From positions 1 through 8,789 of the forward strand of contig JAFRLD010000171.1 in NCBI GenBank assembly GCA_017431395.1: a DNA stretch of 8,789 nucleotides, in the 5' to 3' direction. A model generated the notes under the pieces. It had not been told where the DNA came from. It made no database searches and saw only the letters and a list, made by a program, of their open reading frames with translations. Positions 1 through 7,159 of the stretch are shown here, piece after piece (the stretch's first letter is position 1; every line of letters begins with the position of its first letter). This DNA is from Bacillota bacterium. Its GTDB lineage: Bacteria > Bacillota > Clostridia > Peptostreptococcales > Anaerovoracaceae. The translations under genes and the position numbers were made by a program.

Positions 1-1566
1 CTGTACTCCGATGGCATCGACTGCGAGATCGCTCCAGCTTTCATAAGCCGGCTCTCTTCTCTGCTGGATCCTCTGAAGCCCTTCTGCCTGAGAGACCGGC
101 CTGCCATCCGTCGGAAGTTCTGACAGGTCTCTGCGCAGCCAGATCACCTGTCCGTTCTCCTGCAGAAGCTCCCGGTTGTGCTCCCGTTCCACGATGCCGC
201 CACCGCAGGCAAGTACCAGCCCGCCTGTTTGGATCCCCCGGACCAGAGTTTCCAGCACCTGCGTCTCAATTTCCCGGAACCGGTCGACCCCATCCTCCAG
301 GATGATCTCCTCCGGCGTTCTTCCCTGATGCTGGGTGATCACATGATCCAGATCGAGAAAACGGCGGCCGGTATTCTCCGCCAGGATCTTTCCTGTGGTC
401 GTTTTGCCGGCTCCCGGCATACCGATCAGCACGATGTTTTCCAGTCCCTTCCGTAGCTCCTGATAGACATCTTCCGTCGTTTTCGTGAGGGTCTGTCCGA
501 AGAGCTGTCCAGCCTTTGCAGCCTGAGCCACCAGCATCAGCAGGCCTCCGTAAGCAGGGATCCCCAGCTTCTGCGCATCGAGCATCAGCTTCGTGCGCAG
601 CGGATTATAGATCAGGTCATAGACCGCCTCGCAGGCTGGAAACAGGCTTATGTCCAGCGCCGCCTCGCCTGCGTGCGGGTACATGCCGACCGGGGTGGTA
701 TTGACGATGATCACAGCGTCCTTATGGCGGTCCAGATTTCCATAGTTGTCCTCCCCGGTCCTTGAGATGATGATGACCGGGTCTGCCCCCAGATCCTTCA
801 TGACCTGGGAGACGGTCCCGGAAACGCCGCCGCTTCCGAGCACCAGGGTCTTCTTGCCGCGGGGGTCGATCCCGGAGCATTTAACCATATAGCGAAAGCC
901 GTCATAATCTGTATTATGTCCTCTTGTGATCAAGCCCTGCTCCTCGTGCTCCCGGACGATCGTATTCACGCTGTTACAGAAGGTCGCCGTCTCCGAAAGC
1001 TCATCGCAGTACTTCATGACCTCCCGCTTATACGGGATCGTAACGTTGATCCCTTCCCACGAGTCGTCTTCGAAGAAGGCATCCAGCTGCTCTGGCTCCC
1101 GCTCGAAGATGCCGTACTCATATCCGCCAAGCATCTTATGGATCGCAGGGGAATGGCTGTGAGAAAGCCTTCGTCCGAGGAGACCGAACCTGCAGGCGGG
1201 GGCTGCCGGTGCCTGTGAAAGGCCTTCTCCCGGGGCCTGCGCCTTGCCTTCTCCCGGGGCCTGCGCCTTGCCTTCTCCCGGGGCCTGCGCCTGCCCTACC
1301 CCGTGGTCCTCCTGAAAATGCCGGCTCTGCGCCATGATCCCCTTCAGGATCTCTTCCATATAAGCCCGCTTGCTTTCCTCGCACAGCTTAGTGAGCGCCT
1401 CCAGCTTCTGCTTCTCTCTGGCTGCATCCAGCACGGGAAGCCCCTGGGCTTTTTTATATTCCCCGACCCCAAGCACGACATCGAACCGCTCCTCTAAGAG
1501 CTTAATGATCTGCCGGTCGATCCGGTCGATCTGGTCTCTGTATTCGCTTAATTGATTCTCACTCAT
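1..1566 (-). CDS. aroE/aroK: Trifunctional chorismate mutase / shikimate dehydrogenase / shikimate kinase fusion (3' end cut by window edge)
   Basis: One uninterrupted frame of 522 codons runs from ATG (1566-1564) to the left edge with no stop. Residues ~5-86 are an AroQ-type chorismate mutase: the likely active-site set R10, R27, K38, D47, R50, E51, S81 and Q85 is present, by comparison with the E. coli mutase domain. Residues ~87-123 are a Gly/Pro/Ala/Gln linker with a tandem repeat. Residues ~125-370 are shikimate dehydrogenase: HSHSP at 136-140 (shikimate site), GINVTIPYK with catalytic K180, NTD with D220, nucleotide loop GSGGVSG at 244-250, and NTTPVGMYP at 289-297. Residues ~376-522 are shikimate kinase: P-loop GMPGAGKT at 382-389, D405/D407, R431, GGG at 455-457, lid R489 and R504. 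Only the last C-terminal residues of the kinase should be missing. The gene starts 26 bp after aroC behind a modest AGGAAG site, as the last visible gene of the operon. It would catalyse dehydroshikimate to shikimate, shikimate to shikimate-3-phosphate, and chorismate to prephenate. Confidence 0.93.
   Translation of the reverse strand, partial: MSENQLSEYRDQIDRIDRQIIKLLEERFDVVLGVGEYKKAQGLPVLDAAREKQKLEALTKLCEESKRAYMEEILKGIMAQSRHFQEDHGVGQAQAPGEGKAQAPGEGKAQAPGEGLSQAPAAPACRFGLLGRRLSHSHSPAIHKMLGGYEYGIFEREPEQLDAFFEDDSWEGINVTIPYKREVMKYCDELSETATFCNSVNTIVREHEEQGLITRGHNTDYDGFRYMVKCSGIDPRGKKTLVLGSGGVSGTVSQVMKDLGADPVIIISRTGEDNYGNLDRHKDAVIIVNTTPVGMYPHAGEAALDISLFPACEAVYDLIYNPLRTKLMLDAQKLGIPAYGGLLMLVAQAAKAGQLFGQTLTKTTEDVYQELRKGLENIVLIGMPGAGKTTTGKILAENTGRRFLDLDHVITQHQGRTPEEIILEDGVDRFREIETQVLETLVRGIQTGGLVLACGGGIVEREHNRELLQENGQVIWLRRDLSELPTDGRPVSQAEGLQRIQQRREPAYESWSDLAVDAIGVQ
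1222..1293 (-). repeat. 24-bp tandem repeat (3 copies) in the chorismate mutase-AroE linker
   Basis: Three head-to-tail copies of a 24-bp unit lie at 1222-1245, 1246-1269 and 1270-1293, identical except for the last base of the third. The length is a multiple of three, so each copy encodes eight residues: (K/Q)AQAPGEG at residues 92-115 of the fusion protein. It lies exactly between the mutase and dehydrogenase domains, where an extendable flexible linker is tolerated. Copy number could vary between strains by slippage without breaking the frame. Confidence 0.95.
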
Positions 1567-1592
1567 TTCTTTATTCTTCCTACAGGTTCCTC

Positions 1593-2717
1593 TCACTCTG
1601 TCAGGAGCACGTCTGCGATGGCGATCGCGGCAGCGGCTTCGATGCATGGCACCGCTCTGGGCACGATGCAGGGGTCATGCCTGCCTTCGACCACCAGTTC
1701 CGTTTCCTCCATAGCCGTCAGGTCTACGCTCCTCTGGGGCAGCGCGATGGAGGGCGTCGGCTTCATAGCGGTGCGGAATACGATCGGCATCCCTGAGGCA
1801 AGTCCCCCCAGGATCCCTCCATGGCGGTTCGTTTCGGTCCGGACCACCGGTCCACTGGCCCCCTCCGCTATAACAAACGCGTCATTATTCTCTGATCCCT
1901 TCATCCCGGCAACTTCGAAACCCGCGCCGAACTCGATTCCCTTGACCGCGGGCACAGCGAAGACCGTCTGACAGATCCGGCTCTCGATGCTCCCGAACAG
2001 CGGCTCTCCTGCTCCTGCAGGCATCCCGCAGATCATGCACTCGATGGAACCTCCGATGGAATCCCCCGCTGCCTTGACCTCAGCGATGATCTCCTTCATC
2101 GCCTCTCCTGCTGCGGGATCGATCACCGGAAACTCCGGGCTGATCTCCGGAGTCACCTCTGCCATAGGATCGAGCGCAGCATCCCTGCATGAGCCGATCG
2201 ATGCGATATGAGCGCAGATCCGGATCCCCTGTGCTTCCAGCTGCTGCAGGCAGATCCCCCCTGCGATGCAGAGCGCCGCGGTCAGACGGGCGCTGAAGGG
2301 TCCTCCGCCGGATTCGATCCGGCCGTACTTCACCCAGGCCGGATAGTCCGCATGTGCGGGACGCGGTACGACCGCCGTCTTCTCATAATCCTGCGGGCGC
2401 ACGTTCGTATTTCGGATCTCGCAGACCAGAGGCTCTCCGGTCGTTTCAAGGACGTCCGCCGGTCCTGCGGCCTGGTCCTCTGCCTGCCCCGTATCTGAAA
2501 CGGGCTTCACTCCAGAGAGGAACTCCGGCCGGTCCGCTTCTTTGCGGGCCGTCGACCAGGCATTCCGCCCGGGGGCACGCCGGTTCAGGAAATCCTGCAA
2601 AACGGACCGGTCGATCCGCCATCCCTCCGGGATCCCGCAGATCTTAACTCCGATGCAGGGTCCATGGGAGGTCCCGTAGATCTCAACCTGTAGTTTTTCT
2701 CCGAATCTCACAGCCAT
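1593..2717 (-). CDS. aroC: Chorismate synthase
   Basis: Converts 5-enolpyruvylshikimate-3-phosphate to chorismate using reduced FMN, the last step of the common trunk. The product is 374 residues, within the family's usual length. Visible signatures are GTSHG with H18, RRAPG at 46-50, RPAHADY with H122, FSAR, a C-terminal GGILGGLASGMPI stretch followed by KPTPSI, and GRHDPC near the end. The ATG at 2717 is chosen over the in-frame GTG at 2723 because GGAGG lies nine bases before the ATG but only three before the GTG. This start overlaps the end of aroA by 10 bp, suggesting coupled translation. Two departures from the family are visible: an Ala/Asp/Gln-rich insertion of roughly 18 residues after SGV (about residues 71-93), and IESGGGPFSAR where the family usually has RGGG followed by R or H. 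The catalytic histidines and the SAR arginine are kept, so activity is expected. Confidence 0.96.
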   Translation of the reverse strand: MAVRFGEKLQVEIYGTSHGPCIGVKICGIPEGWRIDRSVLQDFLNRRAPGRNAWSTARKEADRPEFLSGVKPVSDTGQAEDQAAGPADVLETTGEPLVCEIRNTNVRPQDYEKTAVVPRPAHADYPAWVKYGRIESGGGPFSARLTAALCIAGGICLQQLEAQGIRICAHIASIGSCRDAALDPMAEVTPEISPEFPVIDPAAGEAMKEIIAEVKAAGDSIGGSIECMICGMPAGAGEPLFGSIESRICQTVFAVPAVKGIEFGAGFEVAGMKGSENNDAFVIAEGASGPVVRTETNRHGGILGGLASGMPIVFRTAMKPTPSIALPQRSVDLTAMEETELVVEGRHDPCIVPRAVPCIEAAAAIAIADVLLTE

Positions 2718-4062
2718 TCCCACTGCCCTCCGAGCTTCCTGTAATCTTCAAAAAAACGGGGATAGGATTTATTCACTGCCTCCGCGCCGTGGATCACGAT
2801 CTCTCCCTCGGTGATACAGGCACAGGCCGCAGCCATCATCACGATCCTGTGATCTCCATGAGAGGAGACTTCCCCTCCATAAAGCCTGCCGCTTCCCCGG
2901 ATCATCAGCCCCTCCGGTTCTTCGGTGATATCCGCGCCCAGGTCTCTCAGGGTCTGGGTGACGCTGGCCAGCCGGTCGCTTTCTTTTAACCGCAGCCTGC
3001 CGGCTTTCACGATGTGTGTCACCGCTCCGCGGGGTCTCCCGCTCGCAAAGGCTGAGATGATCGGAACGAGATCCGGGATATCGGAAGCATCGATCTCCAC
3101 GAAGGCGCTTCGGCCCCGCACGCTGATGTCAAGGCCGCCTTCCGGCATCCCATCTGCGCTTCGATGCATCCCATCTGTATAAGCAAGCGCATCCGCCGCC
3201 CGCATCCGCTCGAGAATGGGTACGATCTGCCGGTCCCCCTGCCTGGACATCGGATCGAGTCCGGTGCAGTGGATCCCGCTTCTTCCGCGGTCCTGATTCA
3301 TAGCGTCCATCGTGAGCCAGAAGGCGGCGTTGGACCAGTCGCCTTCCACTGCTTCCAGCTCTGCTTCCGGTAGTTCATAGCGCTGCCCTCCCGGAACGAA
3401 GAATACCGTACCCGGGGCAGGCATACTTTCTGACCCGGCCGCGGTTTCCAGGATCTTCAGGCCAGCCTTTGGAGAACAGAGAGCGTGAGGTCGATATATG
3501 GCCGCGACTGCAGGTCCCCCTCGATCACGATCCGGCTGTCCGCCTCCGCCAGCGGAAGAGCCATCAGAAGCCCGGTCACGTACTGGGAAGAAACATTCCC
3601 CGGCAGGCGGAACTCCCCGCCAGTGAGCCGGCCCGAAAGCTGCTTCGGGTTTCGTCCGCTCACCGTACATCCATGCTCTGAAAGCGCCTCAAGAAGCGGC
3701 TCCATCGGCCGGTCCGGGAGCCGTCCCTCGCAGAGAAAGTCCGCCCGGATCCCAAGCACGCCGGCCAGCGGGATCAAAAACCGCAGGGTCGAGCCGCTTT
3801 CGCCGCAGGGAAGCTGTACCGCATCAGTTGCCGCATCAGATACCGCATCAGACTGTTCGCCTGCCCCGGACAAAACGTCTGCCGCTGTCATCGCCTGCAG
3901 GCACCGTTTCGTGGCCGTGATATCCTCCGACAGCCCATCCAGATGCTCCGCCAGATCGATCCCTGACATCGCTGCCGCGATCATGACGCGGTGTGCTGCT
4001 GATTTCGAAGGGATCGCCTTCACTTCCCCGCCGGATGGTGCTCCCGTGATCCTGATGTCCAT
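2708..4062 (-). pseudogene. aroA: EPSP synthase, split by an apparent -1 frameshift near 3468-3470
   Basis: Condenses shikimate-3-phosphate with phosphoenolpyruvate to make EPSP. The gene starts at ATG 4062 behind AAGGAG, 19 bp after tyrA. The first frame (4062 to TGA at 3457) carries IPSKSAAHR (K20, S21, R25), GESGSTLRF at 87-95, SSQYVTGLLMALP and SRPYIDLTL. It then runs into a stop after LSVLQRLA. The rest is in another frame down to 2708: KAGLKILE, GDWSNAAFWL, the catalytic DIPD segment, RLRLKESDRL, GDHRIVM and KSYPRFF. Restoring one A in the CCAAAGG tract (3472-3466, minus sense) joins them as LSVLQKAGLKIL, giving about 451 residues, a normal length. Apart from this lesion every expected motif is present. 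It may be a sequencing or assembly indel, a recent true mutation, or recoding; the sequence alone cannot decide. An SDA-type repeat insertion lies before the GESGST motif. Confidence 0.93.
3819..3854 (-). repeat. 12-bp imperfect tandem repeat (3 copies) inside aroA
   Basis: Three copies of ccgcatcagNNN (plus-strand sense) lie at 3819-3830, 3831-3842 and 3843-3854. They differ only in the last three bases. In the gene's frame they encode SDAV, SDAA, TDAV, an Asp/Ala-rich insertion just before the GESGST motif of EPSP synthase, which is probably a surface loop. The unit is four codons, so expansion or contraction keeps the frame. Confidence 0.85.
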
Positions 4063-4081
4063 AAACCGTTCTCCTTATCCT

Positions 4082-4930
4082 TTACCCGTCCAGTTCCTTC
4101 TTCCTGCGTGCCCCATCGGCCAGGAGCGCCTCCATGGATGCCTCATCCTGATCCGCCAGGGCATCCCGGTATTCCTGCAGCCGGTCGATCAAATGATCCA
4201 GCTCCCGCATCAGATTCTCCCGGTTATCAAGGAACAGCTCGGCCCACATCTTCTCATTGAGCCAGGCGACCCTGGTCAAATCTCTGTAGCTGCCGGCGCT
4301 GAATCCGTCGTGCCCCTCTGCGGTCGGGCTCTTCACATAAGCGTTGGAGACCACATGGGCCAGCTGAGAGGTGAACGCGATCATCCGGTCATGATCCTCC
4401 GCGGTCGTGACGCTAATAGAACCGAACCCGGCCGGCTGCAGCATCCGTTTCACCCGGTCAAAAAGCTCGATATCATCATATGTCCCCGGCACGATGACCA
4501 TGGGAGATCCGCGATACAGCTTCTCGGTCGCGTACTTGTATCCGCTGTAATGCCGGCCCGCCATCGGATGGCCGCCGACGTAAGTAAATTTATAGTCTTT
4601 CGCGATCTCGAAACAGGGAGCACACACGCTCTCTTTGACGCCGCAGCAGTCGATGACGAGCGCATCATCCGCGATCTGCTCCGCATGCTCTGCGAGCCAC
4701 CGGACCGCCGCCTCCGGATAAACACAGAGCAGGATCAGATCGCATTCCCCGATCCGTTCGTCTGTGAGCACCCCGTCGATATCCTCTGCCAGAAGAGCGA
4801 ACTGATTGATCTTATCATCGACGTCATACCCGTAGATCTGCCATTCGTCCGACTGTTCGTATGCCTTCACGAAGGATCCGCCGATCAGCCCCAGACCAAC
4901 GACGCCCAGCGTCTTCTTCTCTTTATCCAT
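4082..4930 (-). CDS. tyrA: Prephenate dehydrogenase (no ACT domain)
   Basis: Oxidatively decarboxylates prephenate to 4-hydroxyphenylpyruvate, the tyrosine branch. The product is 282 residues. The N-terminal Rossmann fold shows GLGLIGGS at 12-19 and an acidic D36 after the second strand, which points to NAD rather than NADP. Other signatures are DCCGVK at 94-99, GGHPMAG with the likely catalytic H121, TSQLAHVVSNAY, and SYRDLTRVA. The length ends at the dehydrogenase core, so the C-terminal ACT domain found in B. subtilis TyrA is absent and direct tyrosine feedback through such a domain is not expected. The ATG overlaps the stop of the upstream DAHP synthase gene by one base (TGATG), with AGAGG upstream, a layout typical of coupled translation. 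Confidence 0.95.
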   Translation of the reverse strand: MDKEKKTLGVVGLGLIGGSFVKAYEQSDEWQIYGYDVDDKINQFALLAEDIDGVLTDERIGECDLILLCVYPEAAVRWLAEHAEQIADDALVIDCCGVKESVCAPCFEIAKDYKFTYVGGHPMAGRHYSGYKYATEKLYRGSPMVIVPGTYDDIELFDRVKRMLQPAGFGSISVTTAEDHDRMIAFTSQLAHVVSNAYVKSPTAEGHDGFSAGSYRDLTRVAWLNEKMWAELFLDNRENLMRELDHLIDRLQEYRDALADQDEASMEALLADGARRKKELDG

Positions 4931-5931
4931 CAGCTTATTACCTCTCTGATCTTTCTCACCTTGTCCGCAAGCTTGTCGAACTGTGCCGGTGTGAGCGACT
5001 GAGCACCATCGCAAAGCGCGTTCTGCGGATCGTTATGCACCTCGATCATGAGTCCATCCGCCCCTGCTGCGACAGCTGCGAGCGCCATGGATTCCACAAG
5101 GCTGGACTTACCGGTCGCATGGCTCGGATCCACTACGATGGGCAGATGGGTCTTCTCCCGAAGTGCCGGGATCGCCGACAGATCCAGCGTGTTGCGCGTA
5201 TAGGTCTCGAAGGTGCGGATCCCCCGTTCGCAGAGGATGACGTTCCCGTTCCCTTCCGACATGATGTATTCCGCGCTCATCAGCAGTTCTTTCAGGGTGT
5301 TGGCTAGCCCGCGCTTAAGCAGGATCGGCTTATTGGTCTTACCGACTGCTTTCAGCAGCTCGAAGTTCTGCATGTTCCGTGCTCCGATCTGGAGCACATC
5401 CACTCCCTCGAACAAAGGCAGGTGCTCCGCGTTCATGATCTCGGTCACGATCGGCATCCCGGTCTCCTGTTTCGCCTCCAGAAGCAATTCAAGGCCCTCT
5501 GCCTTCATCCCCTGAAAATCGTAGGGCGACGTCCTCGGTTTGAAGGCGCCTCCGCGAAGGAGTGCCGCCCCGGATTTTTGCACGCTCTGGGCGATCTCCA
5601 GGATCTGTGATTCAGATTCCACGGAACATGGGCCTGCGATCATTGCGAAACTCCCTCCGCCGATCTTCACATCCCCTATGGAAACGACCGTGTCCTCCGG
5701 GTGGAACTTGCGGTTCGCTGCTTTGTAACTCTCCGTCACACGGGTCACACGTTCCACGATCTCTAAAGCCTCTACCAGGCCATCGTCGACCCGGGAGGTG
5801 TCTCCTACTAGGCCGAGCACGGTCTGGTATTCTCCCTCGGAGATGTGGACCTTAAGCCCCTGAGCCTCAAACCACCGGATCAGGTTGTCCCTCTGCTGTT
5901 TCGTTGTATTTTCTTTTAATACGGTAATCAT
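4930..5931 (-). CDS. aroF: 3-deoxy-7-phosphoheptulonate (DAHP) synthase, ferredoxin-like-domain type
   Basis: Condenses phosphoenolpyruvate and erythrose-4-phosphate to DAHP, the committed first step of the shikimate pathway. The 333-residue product has a ferredoxin-like N-terminal domain (about 1-70) and a TIM-barrel catalytic domain, as in the Thermotoga maritima type. Metal-ligand candidates C102 (AGPCSVES), H271 ([10 protein letters not shown]), E297 and D308 are present, with K131 in [12 protein letters not shown] and the [14 protein letters not shown] and LKRGLANT segments. C102 and K131 fall at the same numbers as I recall for the Thermotoga enzyme. In that enzyme the ferredoxin-like domain mediates tyrosine inhibition, so end-product control is plausible here. 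The ATG at 5931 has AGGAGG six bases upstream, and the gene starts 10 bp after the pheA stop. The choice of aroF over aroG or aroH as symbol is conventional. Confidence 0.95.
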   Translation of the reverse strand: MITVLKENTTKQQRDNLIRWFEAQGLKVHISEGEYQTVLGLVGDTSRVDDGLVEALEIVERVTRVTESYKAANRKFHPEDTVVSIGDVKIGGGSFAMIAGPCSVESESQILEIAQSVQKSGAALLRGGAFKPRTSPYDFQGMKAEGLELLLEAKQETGMPIVTEIMNAEHLPLFEGVDVLQIGARNMQNFELLKAVGKTNKPILLKRGLANTLKELLMSAEYIMSEGNGNVILCERGIRTFETYTRNTLDLSAIPALREKTHLPIVVDPSHATGKSSLVESMALAAVAAGADGLMIEVHNDPQNALCDGAQSLTPAQFDKLADKVRKIREVIS

Positions 5932-5941
5932 CGTATGCCTC

Positions 5942-6925
5942 CTAGATCTTCTCGGTGTAGCTTCCCAGGTATTCCATCTTCTCACAGATCCTTTCCAGTT
6001 CACACATCGTATCGATGAAATCCTTCTGATAGACGGACGCCTCGAAGTCAAAATAGAACATGAACTGGAACTCCGTGTCCGGGATAGGCCGGGATTCGAG
6101 CTTGATTAAATTATATCCGATATCGTTGAACTTTTTCAACACCTCATACAGGCTTCCCGGCTTATTCGCAAGCACCGCCAGGAAGCTGGTCTTGTCGGCT
6201 CCGGCATAGATCGCCGGCTTCTTGGTGATGCAGATGAACCTCGTATAGTTATTGTCCTGGTCCTGGATCTCAGGTATCAGCGTCTGAAGGCCGTAAAGCG
6301 CTTCACATTCCGGAGAGCAGATCGCCGCCTTGTCTCCTGTTGTGGATTCCGCCACCATCCTGGCTGCCTCCGCTGTATTTGAGACCATGGTATGCTTCAC
6401 ATCTCCAAGCTTCGCCCGCAGGGTCTTCTCGCACTGTGCGAAAGCCTGCTGATGGGAATAGATCTCCCGAATGTCTGAAGCCTTAACCCCGGGCTTCACC
6501 ATCAGGCTGTGCTCGATCCTCAATCGGATGCTGCGAACGATATAGAATTTATGATCGCACATCAGATCATAAGTCTTATTGACCGAGCCCGCCGTACTGT
6601 TTTCGATCGGAAGGATCCCGTATTCGCACATCCCGCTCTCAATGGCGCTGAAAATGTTCTCGAAATTGCGAAAATACATGATTCCCGGATACTTGAACAG
6701 CTTTCTGGCGGCAGCCTCCGAATAGGCACCTTCCACCCCCTGACACGCCACCGTGGCGTATTCCGGGAACGATTTTTCCGTATTCTCTATCGACTCCTGC
6801 AAAATCTGGCGCAAGTCTGTCGCCACCTTCCCGGACTGCATCTCCTCGTTAAGCTCCATTCTCTTTCGGTAGAGCTCCCGGATCTCGCGATCGATCTCAT
6901 TTCTTCTTTCCATTAACGTTTCCAT
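5942..6925 (-). CDS. pheA: Prephenate dehydratase with ACT domain and a truncated chorismate mutase stump
   Basis: Converts prephenate to phenylpyruvate, the phenylalanine branch. The 327-residue product carries a prephenate dehydratase domain (about 57-235): GVEGAYS at 63-69, [10 protein letters not shown] at 106-115, SHQQAFAQC at 157-165, and NNYTRF with catalytic T228. An ACT domain follows (about 245-327) with [10 protein letters not shown] and the ESRP motif at 277-280, which bind phenylalanine in the family. Residues 1-56 look like the first helix of an AroQ-type chorismate mutase ([19 protein letters not shown]), but the later lysine, DxxRE and Ser/Gln helix signatures are absent, so mutase activity is not expected. 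ATG 6925 is chosen because AGGAGG lies five bases upstream. The in-frame ATG at 6964 has no ribosome site and abuts the attenuator hairpin. This is the first structural gene of the operon. Confidence 0.95.
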   Translation of the reverse strand: METLMERRNEIDREIRELYRKRMELNEEMQSGKVATDLRQILQESIENTEKSFPEYATVACQGVEGAYSEAAARKLFKYPGIMYFRNFENIFSAIESGMCEYGILPIENSTAGSVNKTYDLMCDHKFYIVRSIRLRIEHSLMVKPGVKASDIREIYSHQQAFAQCEKTLRAKLGDVKHTMVSNTAEAARMVAESTTGDKAAICSPECEALYGLQTLIPEIQDQDNNYTRFICITKKPAIYAGADKTSFLAVLANKPGSLYEVLKKFNDIGYNLIKLESRPIPDTEFQFMFYFDFEASVYQKDFIDTMCELERICEKMEYLGSYTEKI

Positions 6926-6967
6926 CTGACCCTCCTGGCTTCTCACCTGACATTTCAACATCAAGAA

Positions 6968-6994
6968 GGCGGTGTCTGCTGCGCAAACACCGCC
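6968..6994 (-). terminator. Predicted attenuator terminator hairpin before pheA
   Basis: GGCGGTGTTTGC and GCAGACACCGCC form a stem of about 12 bp (one G-T wobble) around a GCA loop, followed on the minus strand by TTCTTGATGTT. The stem is strong but the U tract is interrupted, so termination may be partial. It begins 29 bases after the leader-peptide stop and ends 43 bases before the pheA start. Its loop and 3' arm contain GCAGCAGA (6982-6975), the exact complement of TCTGCTGC at 7045-7038 in the leader. This gives a competing antiterminator pairing. Confidence 0.75.
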
Positions 6995-7022
6995 CGGTAA
7001 TCGAATCTCTTATACGGATCCA

Positions 7023-7118
7023 TCAGACTTGTTCACGGCAGCAGAAATTTCCGGCGCTAAAGTAATAGCCCGGAAAATAAAAACCGAAATATGCTGCTGT
7101 CTGCCTGATGTTCAACAT
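7023..7118 (-). CDS. Phe/Tyr-rich leader peptide of the aromatic operon
   Basis: A 31-codon frame begins at ATG 7118 with a perfect GGAGG seven bases upstream and ends at TGA 7025-7023. Residues 10-20 read YFGFYFPGYYF, eight aromatic residues in eleven; the whole peptide has five Phe and four Tyr and no Trp. It sits between a strong promoter and a terminator hairpin directly upstream of pheA, which is what a transcription-attenuation leader looks like. An early segment (7099-7084) can pair with a late one (7054-7039), and the late one can alternatively pair with the terminator. Ribosome stalling at the aromatic codons would mask the early segment. The function is inferred from composition and position; I do not recall a named family for it. 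Confidence 0.85.
   Translation of the reverse strand: MLNIRQTAAYFGFYFPGYYFSAGNFCCREQV
7039..7099 (-). promoter_or_regulatory. Leader RNA pairing segments 1 and 2 of the attenuator
   Basis: Segment 1, CAGCAGCATATTTCGG (7099-7084), pairs with segment 2, CCGGAAATTTCTGCTG (7054-7039). The stem has six perfect pairs at the base and six (one G-T) near the loop, with an internal mismatch patch. Segment 2 plus one base (TCTGCTGC, 7045-7038) is perfectly complementary over eight bases to GCAGCAGA in the terminator (6982-6975). Segment 1 overlaps the start of the aromatic codon run. Segment 2 lies just before the leader stop, where a terminating ribosome would cover it. Pairings were derived by hand, without energy calculation. 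Confidence 0.7.
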
Positions 7119-7159
7119 CTATGAACCTCCGATGGATAACCGTAACTTCTTATGGACTT

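Noticed and set aside
178..1218. Short plus-strand frames opposite the fusion gene
   Set aside because: They lie wholly antisense to the mutase-AroE-AroK frame, whose domain motifs continue without interruption. None has a ribosome site or recognisable product.
2708..3670. Separate 320-residue gene in the second frame of aroA
   Set aside because: Its first ~70 residues (3670 to about 3470) overlap the conserved N-terminal half of EPSP synthase in another frame and look like shadow sequence. Only the part from KAGLKIL onward is homologous, so it is the C-terminal half of a frameshifted aroA.
3485..5002. 505-codon plus-strand open frame opposite tyrA and aroA
   Set aside because: It covers two well-supported minus-strand genes and the gap between them, shows no recognisable domain, and is explained by codon bias in a G+C-rich genome that leaves few stops in the antisense frame.
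4931..5014. Upstream extension of TyrA to a 310-residue form
   Set aside because: The added residues overlap the end of the DAHP synthase gene. The ATG at 4930, in a TGATG stop-start overlap with an AGAGG site, leads directly into the Rossmann fold as in the family.
6926..6964. Upstream in-frame ATG giving a 340-residue PheA
   Set aside because: The ATG at 6964 has no ribosome binding site and starts four bases after the attenuator stem. The ATG at 6925 has AGGAGG at good spacing, and the extra 13 residues have no family similarity that I can see.
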